DNA of 64,000 nucleotides. It comes from Rhodamnia argentea (taxonomy: Eukaryota > Streptophyta > Magnoliopsida > Myrtales > Myrtaceae). Below, one piece after another: positions 45,487 through 57,314 of this stretch. Each line of letters opens with the position of its first letter. The stretch's first letter is position 1. The DNA is taken from positions 33,672,934 through 33,736,933 of the forward strand of contig NC_063151.1 of assembly GCF_020921035.1 (NCBI RefSeq). The letters run 5' to 3'. The notes beneath the pieces were generated by a model, which saw only the letters and a program-made list of their open reading frames with translations, was not told the DNA's origin and ran no database searches. The position numbers and the translations under genes are program-made.

Positions 45487-47125
45487 ATGGCCACCGCAGC
45501 TTCCACTTCACCTCCACTAGCGCCTGCATTCCCCAACCGCAGTTTCTCCCTCGCTCCTTCCCAGTCGCCCTTCATTTGCTCTCCCGCCTCCAACTGCCTC
45601 CATGCCCCCGCCCTCCACCTGAGCCGCCCCAGGATCGCCCCCATCGGCGGTCGTGGAACGGCGTTGTGCAGGGCGACCGAGGTCTCCTTGGCGGACAATG
45701 AGCCTTCTCCTTCTTCTTCTTCGTCTTCGTCGAGCGGTGCCGGCGACAACTGGGTTCCCGTTGTGCCCCTAACGGCGCTTCCCAGAGGAGAGCGGAGGGT
45801 GATTATACAGGACGGGGAGACGATACTGTTGCTGTGGTACAAGGACCAAGTGTTCGCCATCGAGAACAGGTCGCCCGCGGAGGGCGCTTACAGTGAGGGA
45901 TTGCTCAATGCCAAGCTCACCCAGGTAACTTCGTTTCTGCTCAATTTTCAAGCTTCCAGTTTTACTTGGAGCTTTTCCGTTTGCAAATTAGGCTTGTCGA
46001 CTAGGATTTAGGCCCTTCTCAGTTTGGCGCGAGGTATGAATCGTGAGTCGTATTTTGCGGAAATGGCCCCAGCAATTATCGCTCGGCAAACGTTGGTAGA
46101 TTCGACTATCCAATGTTCAACCTGGTCGGGATTTGCGTAATCTCATGGAATCTTAACGTACCAATTGATGGTCTGACGTTAATGGTCTGCGGCAGATTTT
46201 CGCCCTTGACGGATATTTAGGGCCTGTTTGTACGCTGAGGAAGATGCGTCGGTCATTTTTCTCCTATGTTTCGGGTTTTAGTGTCATGCAGCGTACTATT
46301 TTTGTAGTCTCGAGATGCAGCATCTGTTATTTACAGGATTATTCAGACATTTTCAATAGCATATGTGTTAATCCGGTACTGATATGCATCTAACGAATGA
46401 TAATCTTACACCCTGATTAATGACCTCTATTCTATTTGAGCCTGTATAGTATATAACGGGGGACCTTTTCTTGTTCTCTCTACGTTCTCTGCTTATTTTA
46501 TTGTTATGCTGTTCTTTCTTATATCAAATTCGATGGCCTGAGAAGACAAGTCTTTTGACTCCTCGTTAACAGGATGGCTGTATCGTTTGTCCAACAACTG
46601 ATAGTACGTTTGATCTACGAAGTGGGGCTATCAAGGAATGGTACCCGAAAAACCCTGTACTTAGAGCATTGACTCCCGCTTTGAGGAAACTCTTTGTTTA
46701 TCCCGTGAAAACCGATGAAGAGAACATCTTCATTAACATGAAAGGGACTGCGAGATCTGATGCATCTGCGGAGATAGTCTTTAGTGGGAAGGCTCAACCT
46801 GGTGTTACTGCTATGGATGTCAATGTGGACGAGGTGAGACATCCGAACTTTCTTTAAAATATTTGTTTTCCCGAAGCAAAAGCATCAGCCAGCACTGTCG
46901 ATTCATTTGGTGAAATCCCTATCTCGTGTCATTTAGGTGAGAATGGTGGTTGATGAAGATCTTGAGGGGTTTGGTTTCACCAGGAAGAATGAACTGATAA
47001 ATGGGAAAGCTGCCGTAATCGGTTTTCTCTTCTTGTTGGATTTCGAACTGCTGACCGGGAAAGGGCTTCTTAAAGGAACTGGATTTCTGGACTTCGTTTA
47101 CGCTGTTTCAAATGCTCTCAAGTAA
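45487..47125 (+). CDS. PSB33: PSB33/LIL8, Rieske-like thylakoid protein of photosystem II (3 exons)
   Basis: Exons 45487-45924, 46573-46833 and 46937-47125 give 295 residues. A Ser/Pro-rich transit peptide ends near residue 62 (GRGTALCRATEV). A Rieske-fold domain follows at about 90-190 (ERRVIIQDGETILLLWYKDQ, FAIENRSPAEGAYSEGLL, GCIVCPTTDSTFDLRSG). The C-terminal segment is hydrophobic and carries NELINGKAAVIGFLFLL, an ExxNGKxA motif like that of LHC/HLIP helices, which is why the family is also called LIL8. The usual CxH...CxxH iron-sulfur ligands are absent: only a lone C-x-x-C remains, as known for PSB33. The protein helps stabilise photosystem II-LHCII under changing light. The length is close to the Arabidopsis protein (At1g71500). 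Confidence 0.93.
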
Positions 47126-49750
47126 ATATCAAAGTCTTTCGAGGTTGAGAAGGAAGTCCCTGATCAGTGGGGCTTTTATGTCATACCCTTCTTATCTGTA
47201 GGCACATTAATCTGTTGAAGATGCATAGAAGATGCTTAGAAGTATACTGCATTCTGAATTTAATACTCTCGTTCACACATTTAATTCTTTCACGTCAATA
47301 TGTACTCGAAGTTCCTCACGGGGATAATGAACAAGATTTGCCTTGCTGTCTTGATTAGCCAAACCAAACAGCACAATCATTGTCTTCTAGATTGTTAGAT
47401 GGCTCAAGATGGATGTAGGTTTACCGCTTGTTCATCTGTTTTCGCCGCACCTGATTTGCAAAATGTTGTCGGGCATTATAGAATTACATACCCTATCGAA
47501 ACATTGCTTGTTATGCTCTCTTGCTGGTGAAAACTTGATCAGGGGAAGCTTATAAAATGGCTGTTTTAACTTTACTTGTGCCGCCGACTCCTGCTGATCT
47601 GTCTAGGCGAAAACTGATCCAGAAACACGCAGGACATTAACAATCCAAAGGTAAATGTAACGAAAATCTCGACGCAAAATCATGTCTGTTTTTCGTCCGC
47701 CCTTAGACGTTCCATTGACTATTTCCTTTTAACCTTAGCTTATGAATAGTCCCTACACTTGGGGAAATTCTGATACGCTCGATCTTTTCCTTCCACACCC
47801 ATTAGTCTCCTATCTTTCCTGGTCTCCCAAAGTGTTCGTTCCCCTCGTGGCAATTACCCAATTGAGTGAGTTCTTACAGTGGGTCTAAAAGGCGAAGATT
47901 ATCTGCATGACCATGGAAAACCAGTTGATTTACTGTCCGCAAGAGAACGATCGTGAATGTGATTTAGCGACTGATTGGAGGTGGTAAGTAGAACGAGTCA
48001 AAGCTAAGAAATTCTTGGAGCATCCCCGTGGTAAAGAGTGCTCAATGACAGCTTTGAATTTCTTCTTCAATTATCGAGCTATCTATTAGCCGCCACCTTG
48101 TTTACCTGGTACGGGGTGACTTTGAAACCACTCTCTCGCTCTGCGAAAAAAACAACCACCAGCTGCCAAAATAGATTGAACAAGTCTACCATATCCATTG
48201 CCGTACGAACGGGGTTAAAGACGACTTCGGGCAAAAGAAATTCATGCTGCGGTATTGTCATCGCCCGTCGGAATCAACTACTGAAAGGTCCGTGGGTCGA
48301 TGAATTCGCCTAATGATACTCAAGTTGCTCGAGAAAAGTCGGTACCCCGAACTTTGACGTGACGCCAGTTTGGAACGAGCAACGCCGGAGGAGGCTTGGA
48401 TATCGAGCAATCCGAGATCGACCCAAACCGAACACGGAACGCGCCCAAAGGATGGAAATGGGTACTGTGAAGAGAATCCGAAGCACAATTGGAGCTGATC
48501 AACTTGCCACCATTCGAAATTCTAGTCAATCTAGATGCAAATTCATCTTCAACTTTGTGTCGGAATGGCAACGGCATGACGTAAGGAGCTACGTACGAGG
48601 AATTAATCTCGTGGCTGAGGTGGAGCGATCCTTCATGGTCAGCTGTCCAATCATGTGGAGTAAAACTTGGTCAATAGTTGACTTGACTCTTGTAGTGTGG
48701 CAAAGTGGCAAGCGCATACGATGACTAAAATGCTGCTCCAAAAGCCCCGTCTAGATTTATCCCCGTGCGAGGCCTAACTCCCAATGAGGCCATGATTGAG
48801 AAGAGGATATTTCCAAAAGGTTGGAGTCGACAGATTCGCTTACCCCAAAAGAGTACGCGTACAAGTTGAGCATGTGTACAAGTTGAGCCGCTCTTGAGGT
48901 TTGATTTGAACTCGAGCACTGTCTGCTTATTTTTGAAATCGATGTCATATGAAGCTGAGATTGATTCGGTGGCAAGAGCGGTCTCATCCCTAAAAGGTAA
49001 GAAAAGCTGGACAAAAGTATACTGTGAAATGTAGTGAATAGTTGTCAACGTCAATTACCAAAACAAGAGTATCATTTAAAACTCACCAAATTCAACGTCA
49101 CTTGAGAGGGAAGACCCAAAAAAAATAAAAAAAAAATTAATGTTATGTACCCACATCAAGGTCTAAGGGAGTGACTCCACTCTTAACTTCCAATCTGAAC
49201 AACCTCAAAACCAAATTATGATAATTACTTAATACATCATTCACGGGTCATTTTCTTCATTCGACACTTAATAATGAAAATCGATATGACATTAACTGCC
49301 AGCCCTACTATTTATCTAAAAGTAGTCGGTTAACCTATAAAAAAAAAAATCGTCAAAAAGAATAAACACGGAAGTTACTTCCTTTCACGAGAGAGTCGCT
49401 TCATCATATGTAATTTTAAGCGGGATTCGTAACCCAATATAGTATAAATGGTACGTTACGCATACATACACATTACACGTACATATATACGCATGTGTCG
49501 AAAATCATCTTGCAAAAGAAGAAGTGGGGACATAAAAAATTCAAAATCGCCGACGATGGACAAGGGCCCACGCCGCCCCGTTGGCTGACTCGTTCCAAGT
49601 ACAGCGGTCGAGGGCCATAAAAGAGTCAGCCTAACCTTAACCCTGACCTTAACCTTATTATGATCGAGGAAAGCCCCACGTGGGCTCCACTGTATCCCAT
49701 TAATTTCTTCTACACGTCCGTCATGTGGTGCCAATTACTTCACCACCACC
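47126..49750. other. Intergenic region between PSB33 and the ERF019-like gene
   Basis: The first few hundred bases are probably PSB33 3' UTR. Open frames at 48038-48313, 48359-48724 and 48725-49054 (both strands) give no protein I recognise. The last about 600 bp, rich in CCCCACC tracts, are probably the promoter of the ERF gene at 50201. A transposon relic cannot be excluded. Confidence 0.35.
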
Positions 49751-50057
49751 CCCCACTTGAACCCCAATTTGCCCCCAGCCAGACCCCACCGGGCCCACCC
49801 CTCACCACTGACTTTCGATTCGATTCCTTCATTCTTCCGATTCTTCCCCAAACTACCCCTCGCCACCGTCCACCGCCCACTTCCCCTCCTCCTCTACTGG
49901 TCGAGAAAGTGTGCTTTTTATTTTATTTTATTCATTGTTCAACGTTTGACCCTTGAATATTTTGACTCTTGCTCGGTCGCCTCTCTCCCTCTTGCAATAT
50001 CTCCAAAGTTTGTCGGACCATTCATGCCCCTTCTGACCTTCGCATCGATCTTCAACC

Positions 50058-50066
50058 TATATATAA
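50058..50066 (+). promoter_or_regulatory. TATA box of the ERF019/ERF020-like gene
   Basis: TATATATAA, 135-143 bases upstream of the ATG at 50201. It predicts a leader of about 110 nt. Confidence 0.7.
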
Positions 50067-50200
50067 CCGCCCCGCTCCTCACCTTCCCCTTCACCGTCTT
50101 CGTCCGACCCCATCTACAAGCACAAGCACACACACCAGAAGAAGCGAGAGCGCGCCATTTGCTCGGTTGTGCGCCGCGAAGGGGACCGAGCTCCGAGAGG

Positions 50201-50689
50201 ATGAGCAGCTCGTCGTCCGAGGAGCCCCGGAACAACAACGCTAAGTACGCCGGAGTCCGCCGCAGGAAGTGGGGCAAGTGGGTGTCCGAGATCCGTGTCC
50301 CCGGCACGCAAGAGCGGCTCTGGCTCGGCTCCTACGCCACCCCCGAGGGCGCCGCGGTCGCCCACGACATCGCCTCCTACTGCCTCCGCGGGCCCTCCTG
50401 CCTCGACAAGCTCAACTTCCCCGCCCTTCTGCCGCCCAGCGCGCGGCCCGGCATGTCCCCGACGTCGGTCCAGAGGGCCGCCTCGGACGCCGGCATGGCG
50501 GTCGACGCGCAGCACATCACCAGGAGGCCGAACGAGGAAGCGGACGGGACGAGCGCTGGCCACCACCCCAGGGCCGACGGCACGCACGCCGGTTTGGAAT
50601 GCGCGCACGGGAGTGAGGCCTGTTCCGGGACCTGGGAAGGGAGAGGAGGAGATCACGGATTGAGCATTTCGGTGGATGACTACTTGTGA
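50201..50689 (+). CDS. DREB/ERF transcription factor, ERF019/ERF020-like
   Basis: Single-exon gene for 162 residues. The start is the first ATG after the TATA box and reads MSSSSSEEPRNNNAKYAGVR; the long open frame upstream crosses the promoter and is ignored. The AP2 domain covers about residues 16-76, with Val14 but Val rather than Glu at position 19 (WVSEIRVPGTQERLWLGS), as in Arabidopsis ERF019. Other shared features are GAAVAHDIASYCLRGPSCL, SPTSVQRAASDAGMAVDA and the terminal LSISVDDYL. The first domain residues are YAGVR where Y-K/R-G is usual. This protein belongs to a different DREB subgroup (A-5) from the three genes at the left. ERF019-type genes influence ageing and stress tolerance in Arabidopsis; the role here is inferred. 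Confidence 0.93.
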   Translation: MSSSSSEEPRNNNAKYAGVRRRKWGKWVSEIRVPGTQERLWLGSYATPEGAAVAHDIASYCLRGPSCLDKLNFPALLPPSARPGMSPTSVQRAASDAGMAVDAQHITRRPNEEADGTSAGHHPRADGTHAGLECAHGSEACSGTWEGRGGDHGLSISVDDYL

Positions 50690-50933
50690 ATCTGTGATTT
50701 TCCCTTACACATTAGATTAGAATGCAACATAGCCCCGTGTATATTATTACAACGACATCATATCACTTGACTGCTGAGTGTACGACCAGTTCTGACTGCT
50801 TGGTCGAACCGAAAATAATTCAACAAACTGGCATGGATGAACAGTCGACGCCAGATTCATACGGAGCTCAGCTTACTGTCTGTATCTAGTGGAATTAGCT
50901 TTGACACGACAGTATCTCTGATTGATCATGCAA

Positions 50934-51552
50934 TTCCCTTGGGGGAAAATTTCAAAAAAGGGTTCCAAATCCCCTCATTTTATCAAATAAAGACTTGAAG
51001 TGAATTTTGTTTCAAATAAGGGTCCGAAGTGCCTTTGATTATGTCAAATAAGGACCTAAAGTGGTTATAATTGTTTCAAATAAGGTATGACCTTACCAAC
51101 AGGCCGGCCAGCCAAATTTTTCAGCCGATCGAGGAAATTTTCGTAAAAATATAAATTTAATCTATTTTTTTTATTAAATTAAATTAAAACAAACAAACAA
51201 AAACAGAAAAAAAAAACAAAAACAAAAACAAAAACACAAGCGGGAGGTTCGCCTATCTTCTTCCTTTCTTTTTTTTTTTAAATTTTTTGTTGTGTTTCAA
51301 AATTTCTTTAAAAAAAGGAAAAATAAAATAAAATAATAAATTACCAAAATATCCTTAACTGAAATGATTCAGGCCTTTTTTTGAGACTAATATAATCACT
51401 TTAGGCTCTTAGTTGAAATAATATATACTTCATGTCCTCTTTTGACACAATCGGGATACTTCAGATTCTTATTTGAAATAATGTTCACTTCAAGTCCTCA
51501 TTTAAGAAAATAAGGACACTTGAAACCTTTTTTTGGAATTTCCCCTTCCCTT
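50934..51552. mobile_element. Non-autonomous TIR element (family C) with 7-bp duplication
   Basis: The element 50941-51545 starts GGGGGAAAATTTCAAAAAAG and ends with the inverted counterpart TTTTTTTGGAATTTCCCC. TTCCCTT occurs on both sides, at 50934-50940 and 51546-51552. The arms contain repeated units of about 50 bp (TTCAAATAAGG... on the left, TTATTTGAAATAATG... on the right). A GC-rich short core reads CAGGCCGGCCAGCC. It lies about 245 bp downstream of the ERF019-like stop. No coding capacity. Confidence 0.6.
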
Positions 51553-52137
51553 CACGAAGTGTTCATGAACCGAAAAATAGTCTGGTCATCGACAGATGCA
51601 GACCGAGCCATATGCTCACGTATCGGTCAAATGATGGAAGAACTCGATCGGGAAGAAAAGACTTTCTGATAACGGTTGTGTGCGGACACGATTGGGTCCA
51701 TAAAGGTGTCATCTTTTTTGTCGTTTAATCCCTACTTTTTACCCAATTTTTTACCGGGCCAAACTCGGACCACGTGAAAGGAGGTGAAAAGTCTTTTGTA
51801 TGGCTTCTGCGAGAAAAATGAGACGGAGACGGCATGCGACCCAGAGAAACTGCTGACCACGCTACTTTCAACTTCTACCCTTTTGACTTGTATTCACATC
51901 GAGAAGGAGATTTGAACTATAACGGTCCATTGAAACTGTTCTGAAAATGCCAGTGTGATTGAAATCATATGCACCAGAACTAAGTCAAAAACAGCTGAAC
52001 TTTATTATTGTTCCTTCCCAACAAAGCACCGAGTAAAGTTCAGTTCATATTTATTCTCCCTCACAAGAATCTAAATGCAAGCAGAGATTCAACAGAGGCA
52101 TCCGGAAAGATTAGTCATCCGAGAGGAGCGTCCTCGT
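51553..52137. other. Region between the family C element and the HSD gene 3' end
   Basis: Probably includes the 3' UTR of the minus-strand HSD gene. No other feature is recognised. Confidence 0.35.
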
Positions 52138-54486
52138 TCATTCCATTTTTTGCTGGGAGGCGATTGGACTAGCGGTCAGCTTCCTCGGCGAAGGGCCCTC
52201 CAGGAGCGGCCTCCCTGCCCCCTCCTGGATGGGCCTCCCCGTCCCCACAAGGGACGTCCTTCGAGCGCCGTGCGTCGCGAGGAGCAGGCGGAATGTCCAC
52301 CGGAGCACGTTCGGTGCGAAGACCCTGAAGAGGAGGAACGTGTCATACCAGCTCGGGTACCTGACGTACGCATCTCCTCGGCAAGCGCCCGATACGATCA
52401 ACTTTGCAAACTCTTCCACGGGACCCCCGCTGACATGTACCTGCGTATAGATAGTTGACAAACTTGTAGAACCAAACCAGAAAATGGTTCTCTATTTGTG
52501 ACAGATAAGAAAATTATTCAAGCAGAAACAGAGAATTAAGCAAAATAAAGATCTTACTTCTCTTTCTTCTTTCCATTGCATCTCTGCACCTTCCTCTAAC
52601 ATGAACTTGCCCCTGGTCATTTCGCTGCCAATCCAACCGTGAGTAGCTATTGTTATCCCGACATCGTCTCCAACTTCAAACCTCAGAGTCTCGTAAAAGT
52701 TCACCAGAGCTGCCTTCGCTGCCTAGTTAACAAAGCGGACTTAAAGTAGAGGACCGCAGTTCTTTAATGCTAGAATTGTGTATGTCGGATGATGATTCGA
52801 GCACATAATTTCTCTAATTGAGGGTAACTAATCGCCATGAACATCAGATTCACAATGTCGTCTTTCATACAAATGCAATAATGTACACATTGCGCATGAT
52901 GATTGGCATTGATTTTTGATTCATCATTCAGCTATAACTACAACCACTTCGATTTTTTACCAGAAAAGATCATTAAACAATGAAAATGTGTCGACTGCAC
53001 GTCCTCTACGACATACTGAAACGCGCCGTATTGGATCTCAATATACTCACAGAATAGAGGCTCATCCTTGGCAGAGGTAACCAGCTCTCCACCGATGCGT
53101 TTACTACAATCTTCCCATTGCTCTCGTGTAGATAAGGCAGCGCAACATAAGTTGGATAAACATTTCCCCAAAAGTTAATATCCTGCAACAATGAAGCGAG
53201 GCATCGCCACTAGTTTGTGGTAAAACTGATACGCATGAATCGGAGAGCAAATGAAAATCATACCATAAAATGCGGGAAAACAGATGTGTCTGTTACTTCT
53301 TCAAAGTAGAATGTATGTCCAAGACTTGCCGTGTTCACTAAATGATCCACTGCAAAGATGTAAAAGGGAATTTCTATCAAGCTATAAAATTGACAGGAAA
53401 AAGAGGCTCGATTCCATTTTTGAAGTCCTCCAAATTCGAGTAGCAGAGAGTAAATAAGTAGATCAATCAACCATAGTCACACACAGGTTAGAATTAAGTG
53501 ATACTTACAACGCCCGTACAGACTTATGGTCTCATTGACGAATCTCCGGCAATCCTCTTCTTTAACAACATCTGCAGCGATGGTCAGGACATGCGTTGCA
53601 CCCATCCGCCTCGCATTCTCACTGATTCCAATGAGCCTAAACTCCCTCCGTGCAACCAACACTAGATTCGCTCTTCTCTTGGCATATTCGTAAGCAATTT
53701 GCTGAGATTAAAGTCAAGTTCATGTAGTCAGATAAATCTACCAAGAAGGAAAGGGAAAATAATGATGCAGCTAACAAGATGGACCAAATGATTGGACATG
53801 CCAAGACTCCGAGCAGTCGAACTAACTCGGACAAAAGAAATCCAGAACAATGGGTCTTCTATTATCGACGCATAATACACAGCAACGTGTTATCAAGCAG
53901 ATAAGTAGCCCTCCTCTTTCGATTCTCTACACCTCATCAGAGTTTCTAAATCGAAAACTTGCTATGTTCAGCCGGGCAGCCGAAGTTACAATCACCTGTA
54001 GAAAGCAATGACTCGTTTGCATCGACAGCAGGGCTCGCTGCTCTCACCCCAGATTCCACATTTATCTGTCCACTATCGCCCAAAAGAAACTGCTCGGAAT
54101 ATCGTAATCAGTAAGTATAGTCTTAACTAGTGGATTCATGACTCTATTGCAGAAAGCTACTATGATCATAATCGACGGAGAGTCATGCCAATTCGCTAGT
54201 ATCACAACACTAAAGCATCCAACATATGCTGCAGTGCAGCGTCGTGTGGGACAATACTGAAACATCACCAAACTGTCGCAAAAAGTAAGGCCCTCATCAT
54301 GTGTAACACGGTCATGCGAATGCAAAAGTGAAACGGCAGCATATCACCCTTACAAATCTGTCACATAATAACATCTGAGAGAAGCCAAATTTTCCTATTG
54401 AACCGTGCAAGGGTGTTCTTCTGATTCCCATTGGGCCTATGTTAAATCCTTTCATTCTTATTGCGGGATCTCCTCTGTTTTAGTAA

Positions 54487-54522
<36 letters not shown>

Positions 54523-54730
54523 CTGAAGCATCTCTGTTTTTTCTCACCTCTCCGATACCGGAAGAAGCACCGGTGATGATGACCACTTTGCCCTCCATGT
54601 CCTCGCTGTAGTACGTGTTGTAGAGCCATTCGCATGCGTTGAGGAAAGACAGAGCAGGCCAGGCGAAGGCCAGCATCACCAGGCTCGCCGGCGGCACCAC
54701 CCAGTTCATGAACGAGTTCACCAGATCCAT
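52138..54730 (-). CDS. 11-beta-hydroxysteroid dehydrogenase-like/steroleosin-like SDR, HSD5-type (6 exons)
   Basis: Minus-strand exons: 54548-54730, 53509-53701, 53264-53349, 53051-53182, 52558-52722, 52138-52440; 353 residues, all GT-AG. The N-terminal about 35 residues form a hydrophobic anchor with prolines (VVPPASLVMLAFAWPALSFL), like the proline-knob anchor of steroleosins on oil bodies or ER. The short-chain dehydrogenase domain has TGASSGIG (53-60) for NADP(H), Asn157 (INFWGN), Ser184, Tyr197 and Lys201 (YSAAK). The common NNAG is replaced by NTAS (131-134), while the catalytic tetrad is kept. The C-terminus EEFAKLIVSGACRGDAYV fits the family. It probably reduces or oxidises a steroid-like substrate. 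A (CT)15 microsatellite sits in intron 1. Closest class: HSD5 (At4g10020). Confidence 0.9.
54490..54519 (+). repeat. (CT)15 microsatellite in intron 1 of the HSD gene
   Basis: Perfect CT run of about 30 bases, starting 29 bases inside the intron from its donor side. Confidence 0.8.
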
Positions 54731-54844
54731 CGCCTCCGATGCTTGGACGCTCGAGGAACAAAAGGGAGGGGCTTCGATCAAAACCCACTGGAGAAATGAT
54801 CAGACCTTAACGGGGAGAGGCAGAAACAGAGCAGCGTGAGACGG

Positions 54845-55180
54845 GGGGTGAGAGAAGGGACATAGAAAGGAACACCCAGCAACGCCATCGCATGTGTTCA
54901 TGCAGAATGAGACACGTGTTGAGAGAGGATCTAGTTTTGCGACGAATGGAAGGGAGTTTTGGACGTTATTGCATGATGGATGGATAATGCCGAGAGCTGG
55001 AGTGGTCTGAGCTTTCCTTCTCCGCGCTGTTATTCACTGCGTGCGAGTTCGAGTCGAGCGTCTCGTTTGAGATGAAACGGGCGACTGGAGGTGGTGATAT
55101 TGCGCAATCTAACGCTGACAATCGAATATTAAATTAATTGAAAGTCAAAATTACTTGAATGTAAATTTCACTATAAATAG
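54845..55180 (-). promoter_or_regulatory. Probable promoter region of the HSD gene
   Basis: Mixed-composition sequence upstream of the HSD start with no ORF or repeat. No clear TATA box was found, so the transcription start cannot be placed. Confidence 0.3.
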
Positions 55181-55189
55181 ATATCCGAA

Positions 55190-55806
55190 AAAATGATTTC
55201 TGAATTTTGGCTCAATATGCAATAAATAGTCCATAGACTTTTAATTTATTCAATATAATCCCCTGACTTTTGGTACATGTTCAATGTTGTTCCTAAACTT
55301 GAATTAATGGAATGATAATACTGAACATTTTAATATAGTTTATGGGCTAAATTGAGCATGTACTAAAAGTCCAGAATCACATTGAGCAAATTAAAAATTT
55401 AAAGATCGTATTACACATTAGGGTAAAGCTTAGGGATCATATTAATCAAATTAAAAATTCATGGATCACATTGCACATTTAGTCAAAATTTAGGGACTAT
55501 TCGTATCATTATGCCTAGATCTTATGAGGTTAAGGAATATAAAATAGTAAAGTATGCACTCTGTCCGGTAAAAATTGAACATGTACTAAAAATCCGTAAT
55601 CACATTGAACAAATTAAAAATTTAAAGATCATATTACACATTAGGGTAAAGCTTAGGGATTATATTAATCAAATTAAAAATTCATGGATCACATTACACA
55701 TTTGGTCAAAGTTTATGGACTATTCGTATCATTATGCCTAGATCTTATGAGGTTAAGGAATATAAAATAGTAAAGTATGCACTCCGTCCAGTAAAAATTC
55801 AATATG
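55190..55806. repeat. MITE-like element with a 223-bp internal tandem duplication
   Basis: The outer parts are inverted: CAATAAATAGTCCATAGACTT on the left faces TTTATGGACTATTCGTATCA on the right. Inside, a 223-bp unit is duplicated head to tail (about 55351-55573 and 55574-55796), for example CATTAGGGTAAAGCTTAGGG and CCTAGATCTTATGAGGTTAA in both. Identity is about 95 percent, so the duplication is recent. No coding potential. Confidence 0.7.
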
Positions 55807-55809
55807 TTA

Positions 55810-57314
55810 TTAGCAACGTAAGTTTTCGATACAACCCTTACAAGGTCGCGTGCGAAATAGTGCAGGCTCACTGCCTGTTACCGATTTGATCATGTGAATC
55901 CTGAATGATCAATCGATTGCATGTGATAATTCCGCGACGCTGCGCAAGCCGCTATTTGCTGGTTTTGCATTTGAGGCCATATACACTATCGAATGAGATG
56001 AGTCCCACCAAAAATTTATGCAGAGGCTCCGAACATTTGTGATGCTCCCCCAATACTTTCTTCCAGGGACGGGGCTTGATTAGGTTCGGATCATTTCGGG
56101 TGTCGGATGCATTGGGCCCGGCGGGCACACGGATCCAATTTTAAGAATTTCTCTTCGATTTGCCACGTGGCGCTGAGGACGGGTGGTCCCACTTGCTATG
56201 CTGTGCTGCATGTTGGTGCAGAGCACGTCGTCTCTCTCTGCAAGTTTTGAACTTTCCGGGTTCAGACACTCCACACACAACCCACATTCCTCTGAGACTT
56301 GAGGAAACTTCTCTTCTTCTTCTTCCTTGGCAAACGAAGGTTTGTTTATGGCAGGTTTTCATTGCGGTTTGACAATTCCAGTGTCACCCTTTAGAGAGAG
56401 AGAGAGAGAGAGAAACAGCATCATTCCAACCATTACACTCCTCGCCACCAATGGTCTCCCGCGTTTCTAGGGTGTATCTCCGAAATCAAGAAACTGCGAA
56501 TCCCATTATTCCTTTTCCCCTCCTTTTCTCTTTATCTTCTGAGATTTTCCATTTCTGTCCTCTCTCTCTCTCTCTCTCTCATGTCTGGTTTTGCCTATTC
56601 CAAGAACTTGCAGAAGTTAATTACTTTATTGTTTTTTTTTTGTGAAATTTAGCGATTTTCTTTTCGGTTTTTCAAAATTGGGAGACCGGGACAGAGAAAC
56701 TTGCCACCCAGAAACACCGGCCAGAACTCCCCCCCAATCAACGAACTTTTCAATGTGACTCGTTTTGTAAATTTACCTTTTTTCTCTTCTGGGTGTTCGG
56801 CGCTGGGATTTCTGGTCTGGTTTTCGTTTCTTTCTTCTTTGTTCTTGAGAGGGCTGATTGGTTCTGTGTTCTTCTCCATCATTCGTCCTTGTCTTGTCTG
56901 TTTTGTCTGTCAAAGATAAATCTCCTTTCTTGTCGGCCCATTTCCTTTGAAACATCCTAAACATATTGCGATTTTTGTCCCTGAAGTTTCTTCTCTGACA
57001 TTGCAAGCAGCATTCCCTTCATTCTGTCTCGGAAGAACGTTTTCGGGTTCCTTCCGTGATTGCGATTCGCCACCCTCCTCATTCTGGATATTGGTTGAAG
57101 ATATCTGGTAGGATCGAGGGTGTTGCATCAAATCCTTTCTCGAGAATATAGGCTGGAAAAAGCTCTGGGGATAACCTCAAACGAGGCAGGTAATTTACAG
57201 GGACAATCAGGAAAGAGAAACGAGTTTCTATATGCTTAATCCAAAGGTGCCAAAAGGGTGCTTTCGCAAATTCGGAATAGATCTGTCGGGCGGCCGGGAG
57301 TGCAAGGTGAAACT
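55810..57314. promoter_or_regulatory. Upstream region and probable 5' UTR of the kinase gene
   Basis: Contains (GA)10 at 56393-56412 and (CT)n at 56560-56580, followed by about 700 bp of T-rich sequence up to the ATG at 57315. Such long leaders often contain a 5' UTR intron; exact splice sites cannot be chosen from sequence alone. Confidence 0.4.

Noticed and set aside
47900-49060. Several 80-120 codon frames on both strands suggesting another gene between PSB33 and the ERF.
   Set aside because: No known motif, no splice-consistent set, and frames overlap on opposite strands.
49757-50200. 148-codon in-frame upstream extension of the ERF019-like gene.
   Set aside because: It crosses the TATA box and the composition is promoter-like (Pro-rich, low complexity). 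The family starts close to the AP2 domain.
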